A stretch of 18,252 bases of DNA from an uncultured Phycisphaerales bacterium (GTDB taxonomy: Bacteria > Planctomycetota > Phycisphaerae > Phycisphaerales > SM1A02), in the NCBI GenBank assembly GCA_946886375.1, contig CAMPIL010000019.1, positions 1-18,252 of the forward strand. Reading direction: 5' to 3'. The notes below the pieces were generated by a model. It was not told where the DNA came from and made no database searches. It saw nothing but the letters and a program-made list of their open reading frames with translations. Below, piece after piece: positions 6,604 to 12,089 of the stretch (position 1 is the first letter of the stretch; every line of letters begins with the position of its first letter). The translations under genes were made by a program, and so were the position numbers.

Positions 6604-6647
6604 GTGATCTGCGAACACCGGCGTCACGCGCCGAGCGTCCAGATCAC
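6604..6647. repeat. Inverted repeat between the divergent entericidin-like gene and nuoD
   Basis: GTGATCTG (6604-6611) is the reverse complement of CAGATCAC (6640-6647). Between them CGGCG-tcacg-CGCCG (6619-6633) forms an inner stem. It lies 18 nt upstream of the entericidin-like start codon, so it may be a structured 5' leader or a protein-binding site. Confidence 0.4.
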
Positions 6648-6783
6648 TTGTCCGAAGGAAGACTACGCCGCGCAGAATCCGCTGTGGGAGAAAACCAGCG
6701 ACAAGCGAACTGAACGGATTATGGTTCCTACGCGTGCCGCCCGCCGCGTTTCGCGCCACGCGCCCGCATGGCCGAAATTGCCC

Positions 6784-6789
6784 TATAAT
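6784..6789 (+). promoter_or_regulatory. Consensus -10 element upstream of nuoD
   Basis: TATAAT (6784-6789) is a perfect -10 box in a GC-rich setting, 53 nt before the nuoD start. No convincing -35 was found 16-18 nt upstream. The rest of 6587-6842 holds only the inverted repeat at 6604-6647. An open frame through it has no coding character. Confidence 0.45.
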
Positions 6790-6842
6790 CCGGGCCCGCT
6801 CGCGGCCCTGCAGTTGACTGCTGATCGCTGAAAGTCCCCGAC

Positions 6843-8132
6843 ATGCCATACACGCTCACGCCAGATGAAGGGTACGACCTCGATATCGAATCGACGGAGT
6901 ACCTCAAGACGCACGTGGACGCCCCGGACCGCTGGGTGCTGAACTTCGGCCCGCAGCACCCAGCCACGCACACCACGCTGCGCATCGTGCTGGAACTGGA
7001 TGGCGAACGCATTGTCCGGGCGACGCCTCACATCGGATATCTCCATTCGGGTTTTGAAAAACTTGGCGAGAACCACGACTTCAACCAGTACGTCTGCACG
7101 GTCAGCCGGATGGATTACATCTCGCCGATCGTCAACGACATCGCATGGCATCACGCGTGCGAGATTCTGTTTGACATTGACCTGACGCCGCGCTGCAAGG
7201 TGGTGCGAACGATTCTTGCGGAACTGGGCCGGCTGCAGAACCACCTGTTGTGCGTGGGCGCGGCGGCGCTTGATCTCGGAGCGTTCACCGGATTTCTCTA
7301 CGGCTTCAACGAACGCGAATTCATCTACGACATCATGGACTACATCTCCGGGCAGCGATTTCACCCGGATTACACGCGCGTCGGCGGAACGATGCGCGAT
7401 CTGCCCGATGAAGCCGTCTTCCGCACCATGGTGCGGAACTTCATCGATGTCCGCATGCCCAAGGCCGTCAAGGACATTGAAACGCTGCTCAACCGCAATC
7501 GCATCTTCATCGACCGGCTTCAGAACGTCGGCGTGCTGAGCAAGGAAGATGCGATCGCCTGGAGCGTGACCGGCCCGCTGGCCCGCGCCTCAGGCGTGAA
7601 GCGCGACCTGCGCAAGGATGAACCCTACCTCTGCTACAAGGACAACTGGGACGGCCAGGGCGCCGAAGCGGTGAAGTTCAACGTGCCCATCGCGACCGAT
7701 GGCGACTGCCTGTGCCGCTATTTCGTGCGCGTCGAGGAGATGAAGCAGTCCTGCAAAATCATCGATCAGTTGATCGACAACATTCCCGGCGGGCCGATGG
7801 ACGCCAGCCCCGAAGGCAAGGTGCGCATTCCGCCCAAGGGCGATGTGTACGGTTCGATCGAAGCCACGATTCAGCATTTTGAAATCTTCATGCACAACCG
7901 CGGCTGGGACACGCCCATCGGCGAAGCCTACGGCGCAATTGAATCGCCCAACGGCGAGCTGGGCTTCTACATCGTCGCCGACGGCGGCCGCACGCCGTGG
8001 CGTGCTTCCACCCGACCCCCATCCTTCATTCACTTCCAGTTGCTGCCGAAGTTGCTGGAAGGCCACACGATCGCCGACCTTGTCGCGGTGCTTGGAAGTC
8101 TCAACATCATCGCCGCGGAGTTGGATCGATAG
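6843..8132 (+). CDS. nuoD: NADH-quinone oxidoreductase subunit D (NuoD)
   Basis: The product has 429 residues and is the 49-kDa-type subunit of respiratory complex I, which forms the quinone pocket together with NuoB. It contains 'FGPQHPATHTTLR' (35-47) with the pocket histidines and 'SRMDY' with Tyr92, which corresponds to the quinone-binding tyrosine of the family. The end 'RPPSFIHFQLLPKLLEGHTIADLVAVLGSLNIIAAELDR'-type segment is the conserved NuoD C-terminus. Two usually conserved spots differ: HPSTHG reads HPATHT, and YLHRG reads YLHSG. The gene is not preceded by nuoC or nuoB. Only nuoE follows. Confidence 0.97.
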   Translation: MPYTLTPDEGYDLDIESTEYLKTHVDAPDRWVLNFGPQHPATHTTLRIVLELDGERIVRATPHIGYLHSGFEKLGENHDFNQYVCTVSRMDYISPIVNDIAWHHACEILFDIDLTPRCKVVRTILAELGRLQNHLLCVGAAALDLGAFTGFLYGFNEREFIYDIMDYISGQRFHPDYTRVGGTMRDLPDEAVFRTMVRNFIDVRMPKAVKDIETLLNRNRIFIDRLQNVGVLSKEDAIAWSVTGPLARASGVKRDLRKDEPYLCYKDNWDGQGAEAVKFNVPIATDGDCLCRYFVRVEEMKQSCKIIDQLIDNIPGGPMDASPEGKVRIPPKGDVYGSIEATIQHFEIFMHNRGWDTPIGEAYGAIESPNGELGFYIVADGGRTPWRASTRPPSFIHFQLLPKLLEGHTIADLVAVLGSLNIIAAELDR

Positions 8133-8136
8133 AGAA

Positions 8137-8221
8137 GGCACTTGGCATGAGGCACTAGGCACTAGGCCATCATGCAGTGCGATAAACGTGAACTAGTGCC
8201 TAATGCCCAGTGCCTCGTGCC
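8137..8221. repeat. Imperfect inverted repeat between nuoD and nuoE
   Basis: Two 29-nt arms (8137-8165 and 8193-8221) match as inverted repeats at 23 of 29 positions, with a 27-nt loop. Each arm is itself built from short direct repeats of the type GGCACTAG/GGCAYKRG. The design looks like a REP or small MITE-like palindromic element. The right arm runs almost into the nuoE start. Confidence 0.7.
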
Positions 8222-8229
8222 CCACTACC

Positions 8230-8760
8230 ATGGCTTGGAATGTAAAACCCTCAGCAACCACGCAAGTTCCTCTGCGGAAGGAGCCGTATCTCACGCAGGC
8301 GATGCAGGACAGGTATCGCGCGGAGGTCCTGCCGCGGTACCAGACCACCATGGGAGCGCTCATGCCGATTCTGCACGACGTGCAGCATCACCACGGCCAC
8401 ATCCCGTACCAGGCGATGATCGAAATCGCCACGTTCCTCAAGATCAAGCCCAGTGATGTGCTGGACACCGTTTCGTTTTATGAGGAATTCCACGCTGAGC
8501 CCGTGGGCAAGTACGTCATCGGCGTGTGCCAGTCCATCGCCTGCGAATTCTGCGGCTGCGGCAACAAGGCCATCCTCAACCACTTGCGCAAGAAACTCAA
8601 CATCGATCCGCACGAAACCACCAGCGACGGCAAGTTCACGCTGCTGGCCATGGAATGCCTGGGATCGTGCGACACCGGGCCGGTCGCGCTGGTGAATGAA
8701 AAACTGCACGAAAACCTCACCGTTGAAAAGATGGATCAGATTGTCGATTCGCTGAAATAG
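8230..8760 (+). CDS. nuoE: NADH-quinone oxidoreductase subunit E (NuoE)
   Basis: The product has 176 residues and is the 24-kDa thioredoxin-fold subunit of complex I carrying the N1a [2Fe-2S] cluster. The cluster ligands are C100-x4-C105 ('VCQSIAC') and C143-x3-C147 ('ECLGSC'). The helical N-terminal part 'ALMPILHDVQHHHGHIP' fits the family. ATG 8230 was chosen because the in-frame ATG at 8203 lies inside the inverted repeat. Neither has a clear Shine-Dalgarno. The gene lies 97 nt after nuoD and is followed by a hairpin, not by nuoF, so the usual E-F-G order is broken. Confidence 0.94.
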   Translation: MAWNVKPSATTQVPLRKEPYLTQAMQDRYRAEVLPRYQTTMGALMPILHDVQHHHGHIPYQAMIEIATFLKIKPSDVLDTVSFYEEFHAEPVGKYVIGVCQSIACEFCGCGNKAILNHLRKKLNIDPHETTSDGKFTLLAMECLGSCDTGPVALVNEKLHENLTVEKMDQIVDSLK

Positions 8761-8770
8761 CGCACGATTC

Positions 8771-8792
8771 GCCCCGCATGGCATCGCGGGGC
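8771..8792 (+). terminator. GC-rich hairpin after nuoE
   Basis: GCCCCGC (8771-8777) pairs with GCGGGGC (8786-8792) across an 8-nt loop, 10 nt past the nuoE stop. The T-tract is poor (ctcatt), so termination may be partial. Confidence 0.5.
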
Positions 8793-8803
8793 CTCATTGC
8801 ACG

Positions 8804-8998
8804 ATGAGCGACACTTCCTCCAAACCCCTGATGCGATCGCTCGGCGAATTCTTCGGCCACATCGTCAGGGCCGTGCGCAGCGACCCAGGCAAACGCGTGA
8901 TCCGCAAATCCGTCGAGCAGCGGCAGGAACGCGGCATGACGCTGCGCCGCACCACAATCGAAGAAATCGAAATCCAGCCTCCCAAAAACGAGGACTGA
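8804..8998 (+). CDS. Small hypothetical protein, coupled to the DinB-like gene
   Basis: The product has 64 residues, is charged and soluble, with no signal or membrane segment. It has an N-terminal amphipathic stretch ('LMRSLGEFFGHIVRAVRSD'), a basic middle part, and the ending 'TLRRTTIEEIEIQPPKNED'. I do not recognise a named family. Its reality is supported by the stop codon (8996-8998), which lies only two bases before the ATG of the next gene at 9001, a classical coupling distance, and by codon choice similar to the neighbours. There is no strong ribosome-binding site. Confidence 0.6.
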   Translation: MSDTSSKPLMRSLGEFFGHIVRAVRSDPGKRVIRKSVEQRQERGMTLRRTTIEEIEIQPPKNED

Positions 8999-9000
8999 TC

Positions 9001-9540
9001 ATGCCAGCCACCGCCACGAAAATCGCTCCTCCGCAGCCCGGCGAATACGCCGAGTACTACCACAAATACATTGCGCTTGTGCCCCAGGGCGAGATCACAG
9101 GTCTGCTGGAGAAGCAGGGGGATGAATTCGCGAAGTTTCTTGAGTCGGTCGCCGACGCGGACGCTTCAATCGTGCACCCGCCGTATGGATGGACGATCAA
9201 GCAAGTCGTCAGCCACATCGTCGATGGTGACCGCATCTTTACTTATCGCCTGTTGCGAATTGCGCGTGGCGACAAGACGCCGCTGCCCGGATTCGATGAA
9301 GGCGAATACGCAAAGACCGCGGGTGTGGAACACCTTCGATTGAACGATCTTGTCTCTGAGTTCCAGACGGTCCGGGCCGCGACGATCTCGCTGGTTCGCA
9401 ATCTGCCGTCTGACGCATGGCTTCGCACCGGCACGGCGAATGGTTATCCGGTTTCCGTTCGCGCCCTGGCCTGGGTGATGGTGGGGCACCTGCAGCACCA
9501 TTTCGCGATCATTCGCAAAAGGCTCGCAGCTGCGCGGTGA
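9001..9540 (+). CDS. DinB-like four-helix metal-binding protein
   Basis: The product has 179 residues and is mostly helical. 'GWTIKQVVSHIVDGDRIFTYRLL' (63-85) with His72 and the C-terminal 'GHLQHHFAIIRKRL' with His163 and His166/167 give the three-histidine metal site of the DinB/YfiT superfamily. Members include thiol-dependent transferases (bacillithiol or mycothiol S-transferases, maleylpyruvate isomerase-like) and many uncharacterised proteins. The substrate is unknown. The ATG at 9001 follows the small upstream gene by two bases, which decides the start over longer in-frame options. Confidence 0.82.
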   Translation: MPATATKIAPPQPGEYAEYYHKYIALVPQGEITGLLEKQGDEFAKFLESVADADASIVHPPYGWTIKQVVSHIVDGDRIFTYRLLRIARGDKTPLPGFDEGEYAKTAGVEHLRLNDLVSEFQTVRAATISLVRNLPSDAWLRTGTANGYPVSVRALAWVMVGHLQHHFAIIRKRLAAAR

Positions 9541-9617
9541 GACGGCGTTGATTCCCTGCCTGATGCGCCTCGCGAGTAGGGATTCCGCACAATTGCGCAC
9601 GGCGCGGCTTGCCTACA

Positions 9618-9646
9618 TTGTGATGGCATCACCCGGACATTAGAAT
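9618..9646 (+). promoter_or_regulatory. Promoter of the methyltransferase gene
   Basis: TTGTGA (9618-9623), 17 nt, TAGAAT (9641-9646). The predicted start near 9653 leaves a leader of about 50 nt with GGAGG (9691-9695) 7 nt before the ATG. Confidence 0.45.
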
Positions 9647-9702
9647 GCCGCCCATCGGCGTTCCGACGGCGATGCTGCCGCGACGCGCCGGGAGGTTCAA
9701 CA

Positions 9703-10587
9703 ATGTACGGAACGAAAACGCTGCTGGTCGTTGCTGCGATTGGAGGCTTTGGGTTGCTGCTGGTCGCCGCGGCACTGGCGGGCCAGTTCCCGTGGGTGCG
9801 CTTGGTCGCCTTGCTCGCCGGGCTGACGCTGATGTGGTCTTCGCTGGCGTGCGGGCCGATGATCTACAAGCGCATGGCCGGCTCGCAGGTGAAGTACCCG
9901 CGCTGGCTGCCGCCGGGCTTTCGCCCGGTTCCGTCGCGATTGTCCGAAGCGCGACTGTACGCCAGCACCGTGTTCGGCCAGAAGTGGCGTGCCGCCACGC
10001 AGGTCGCAGGCTGGCTCCATCAGGACCAGGCCGCCATGCTCTGTCATCTTGCCAAACTTGCGCCTGAGGGGCCGATCGTGGAGATCGGAAGTTTCCGCGG
10101 CAAGTCGACCGTGTTCCTGGCCAGCGGGATGAAAGATTCCAATCGCGTCTTCGCCATCGACCCGCACATTCTTTCCACCGATGGACGCCCGAATCTTCAG
10201 CATGCAGCCGGCAACGGGTGGAACAGCAACGCCAATGGGGTGAACACCTGGGAGGCGTTCAACAAGACTCTGCGCGACTGGGGCATCGCCGACCGCGTCA
10301 AGCCCATCAAGGATTTCTCCTACGCGGTGCGCCCGCAGTGGAACGAACCCATTGCCATGTTGTGGATCGATGGCGATCACGCTTACGGCTCAATCAAGCG
10401 AGACATTGAAGACTGGGTTGACATGGTCAAGCCCGGCGGATTCCTCGCGTTCCACGACACCGCGCCCGATCACGCAGGCAAAGGCGATGTCCGCCGCGCC
10501 ATCATGGAAACCGGCGTGCTCACGCGCCGAGGCTTCAGCAGTTTCGTCGAACTGCGCAACGCCTGGTTCCTGCAGCGCAAGGCGTGA
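9703..10587 (+). CDS. Membrane-anchored class I SAM-dependent methyltransferase (Methyltransf_24-like)
   Basis: The product has 294 residues. Two hydrophobic helices (about 6-26 and 32-50) anchor the N-terminus, followed by a linker and a Rossmann methyltransferase domain from about 105. It contains motif I 'IVEIGSFRGKST' (125-136), an acidic 'AIDPH' (151-155), 'LWIDGDHAYGSIKRDIEDW' (220-238) and 'PGGFLAFHD' (244-252). The DGDHAY.S...D pattern is typical of Methyltransf_24 proteins, often linked to cell-surface polysaccharide or sugar methylation, where the Asp/His residues bind a metal. The substrate is not known here. A strong GGAGG supports the start. Confidence 0.82.
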   Translation: MYGTKTLLVVAAIGGFGLLLVAAALAGQFPWVRLVALLAGLTLMWSSLACGPMIYKRMAGSQVKYPRWLPPGFRPVPSRLSEARLYASTVFGQKWRAATQVAGWLHQDQAAMLCHLAKLAPEGPIVEIGSFRGKSTVFLASGMKDSNRVFAIDPHILSTDGRPNLQHAAGNGWNSNANGVNTWEAFNKTLRDWGIADRVKPIKDFSYAVRPQWNEPIAMLWIDGDHAYGSIKRDIEDWVDMVKPGGFLAFHDTAPDHAGKGDVRRAIMETGVLTRRGFSSFVELRNAWFLQRKA

Positions 10588-10637
10588 AGCGGGATGAAAC
10601 CTCTAGCGCACGGCGTCAGCCGACACCCGCGCACCAA

Positions 10638-11396
10638 TCATGTGCGCTTCTTCTCATCCACAATCACCGGCTCGCTGCGCGAGAACAGCAGCCGATCCAG
10701 GCTCAATGGCCCGGGGCCAGTCAACAGGATTCCAAAGGCGAGCACGAACAACGCCAACTGCAATGAAATGCTGCCGAACTTTTCCCCCATTTCCAGAATG
10801 GCGGTCGTTTGCAGCACCGGCAATGAAGTGAGATAGAACGCCACGCCCATCACGCACGACAGTGCCAGACCCCACAACCGGCTGAACAGGCCGATCAGGA
10901 TCATGACGCCGCCGATCAATTCCGTGTATGCCGCGGCATGGGCCAGCAGCGAGGCGTAGCGCCAGTGGGCATCGATCAGCATCAGCGTGATGAAGTGCAG
11001 TTGCGGTCCCGTATATGTGCCTGGCGCCAGCGTCGCGAAACTGCCCGGCGGAGCCGTCGCCGGCTGCGTCGCGGGGATTTCAGGAGTGCTGGGAGCAGTG
11101 GTCGGCGGGGGCGTTTCAACTTGATCCGGCACATCGGCAGGCTGCGTGGCGGTGGTTTCCTGCCGATACGACGCCAATCGCACGGCATTGGAGTTGTCGG
11201 GCAACCATGCGCTGCCCACGGGCTGCTTGGGCTGAAGGCTGCGAATCCCCGCGTTGAACAGTTTCTGAGCCTGTTCGTGGGTAAAGTCCGCGCTCTTGAA
11301 CACCTTGCTGTAGCCCGCGAGAATGAACACCGCCCCCAGAACCAATCGGCTGAGCGTGGGGACAATTGCGGTTCCGGCGTATTGGCTGAAGGTCAT
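10638..11396 (-). CDS. DoxX-family membrane protein with a Pro/Thr-rich insert
   Basis: The product has 252 residues. The N-terminus 'LSRLVLGAVFILAGYSKVFK' (15-34) is the first DoxX helix with the typical G..K motif. The remaining three helices (about 135-150, 155-190, 208-227) follow with 'ELIGGVMILIGLFSRLWGLAL'. Between helix 1 and 2 lies an unusual segment (about 80-130) rich in Pro, Thr and Ala ('ETPPPTTAPSTPEIPATQPA'), predicted to be disordered and probably on the outer face. DoxX-type proteins are linked to quinone or sulfur redox functions. No specific role can be assigned here. ATG 11396 has AGAGGA 5 nt upstream. Its end converges on the methyltransferase gene with 50 nt between. Confidence 0.8.
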   Translation of the reverse strand: MTFSQYAGTAIVPTLSRLVLGAVFILAGYSKVFKSADFTHEQAQKLFNAGIRSLQPKQPVGSAWLPDNSNAVRLASYRQETTATQPADVPDQVETPPPTTAPSTPEIPATQPATAPPGSFATLAPGTYTGPQLHFITLMLIDAHWRYASLLAHAAAYTELIGGVMILIGLFSRLWGLALSCVMGVAFYLTSLPVLQTTAILEMGEKFGSISLQLALFVLAFGILLTGPGPLSLDRLLFSRSEPVIVDEKKRT

Positions 11397-11498
11397 GGGA
11401 ATCCTCTTGCAGGGGCGTTGAATCACGGGCTGGGTGGTTGTATCGGCATCCAGAGCCCGCCCTCTGGCATACTCCAGGGCCGATCTGGCCCACCACAA

Positions 11499-11527
11499 TT
11501 GCACGGCAGTGCGGGTTTGATGATAAT
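11499..11527 (+). promoter_or_regulatory. Promoter of tRNA-Leu
   Basis: TTGCAC (11499-11504), 17 nt, GATAAT (11522-11527), placing the start near 11534, about 12 nt before the mature tRNA. Confidence 0.6.
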
Positions 11528-11545
11528 CCTAGGATACCTTCCCAT

Positions 11546-11627
11546 GCGGGTGTGGCGGAACTGGCAGACGCGCGGGACTTAGGATCCCGTGGGGCAACCC
11601 GTGCAGGTTCGACTCCTGTCACCCGCA
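11546..11627 (+). tRNA. tRNA-Leu (anticodon UAG)
   Basis: The gene is 82 nt. The acceptor stem is GCGGGTG (11546-11552) with CACCCGC (11620-11626) and discriminator A at 11627. The anticodon stem CGGGA/TCCCG encloses the loop CTTAGGA, giving anticodon TAG (reads CUN, chiefly CUA). A long variable arm and the T-loop 'GGTTCGACTCC' fit class II leucine tRNA. CCA is not encoded. ORFs running through it, such as one reading GQPVQVRLLSPA, are artefacts. Confidence 0.97.
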
Positions 11628-11902
11628 TTCACGGCATTTCTTCGGCAGCCCGGCATCCCAATTTCTCAAGCCCCGCCCACCTCGTTCGAGCGTGCGAGTG
11701 GCCTGCCATTCACGCGACTCCGGCTGGTCGCCATCGCGGCCAGACTTGTGGCGATGATTCTCCAGACGCCGATGCCCCATCACGGCGCAGCGGCGGAGGG
11801 AGGCCGGGAGATTTTCTTCGGCTTCATCGCAACCGCGCGGAATGAACGTGCGAATCCACTTCCACAACGCGGGGCAATGACCTCGACTTCACTCAGAAAC
11901 GT
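11628..11902. other. Region without a recognisable gene
   Basis: About 275 nt between tRNA-Leu and the first of two terminators. Open frames on both strands lack ribosome-binding sites and family features. It may be the 3' trailer of the tRNA transcript or a small RNA ending at 11960. No matching RNA class was recognised. Confidence 0.5.
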
Positions 11903-11960
11903 CCCCGTCGTACGAGCAGAGCAGGCTGGGCGTGCCGGGCTCTGGCGACGGGGTTTTTTT
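11903..11960 (+). terminator. Strong rho-independent terminator with a branched stem
   Basis: CCCCGTCG (11903-11910) pairs with CGACGGGG (11946-11953), directly followed by seven T (11954-11960). The loop carries an inner stem CAGAGC/GCTCTG (11917-11922/11939-11944). Confidence 0.8.
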
Positions 11961-11966
11961 ATCTGA

Positions 11967-11982
11967 TCTCCGGTATCGGAGA
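11967..11982 (+). repeat. Short hairpin between the two terminators
   Basis: TCTCCG-gtat-CGGAGA (11967-11982) is a perfect 6-bp stem with a 4-nt loop, followed by a purine-rich GAAGAGAGAG tract. Confidence 0.4.
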
Positions 11983-11995
11983 GAAGAGAGAGCAT

Positions 11996-12031
11996 GAAAG
12001 CCCAGGCCGAAAGGCCGGGGCTTTCGTTTTT
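11996..12031 (+). terminator. Second strong rho-independent terminator
   Basis: GAAAGCCC (11996-12003) pairs with GGGCTTTC (12018-12025). After one mismatch, GGCC/GGCC pairs around a GAAA tetraloop (12005-12016), and GTTTTT follows. It points the same way as the terminator 40 nt upstream. Confidence 0.85.
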
Positions 12032-12064
12032 GATCGGTATTCTGAGCCACGCCGATCCTTGCCT

Positions 12065-12089
12065 GGTCCCTGCGTCAAGGGCAGGGACC
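12065..12089 (-). terminator. Hairpin overlapping the 3' end of the secreted propeller gene
   Basis: GGTCCCTGC and GCAGGGACC (12065-12073/12081-12089) form a perfect 9-bp stem. The loop contains the TGA stop (12075-12077), and one arm encodes the last Gly-Pro-Cys. No U-tract follows on the minus strand. Confidence 0.5.

Noticed and set aside
6574..6831. Plus-strand ORF of 85 codons with C..C spacing upstream of nuoD
   Set aside because: It overlaps the start of the entericidin-like gene, an inverted repeat and the TATAAT of nuoD. It has no ribosome-binding site and no family feature.
8203..8229. Earlier ATG for nuoE
   Set aside because: It lies in the right arm of the inverted repeat and adds nine residues without homology to NuoE.
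11619..11867. Minus-strand ORF of 82 codons after tRNA-Leu
   Set aside because: It overlaps the tRNA 3' end, has no ribosome-binding site, and has a basic low-information composition.
11589..11966. Plus-strand ORF of 125 codons
   Set aside because: It starts inside tRNA-Leu and reads through a strong terminator. The GQPVQVRLLSPA start is the usual artefact of tRNA genes.
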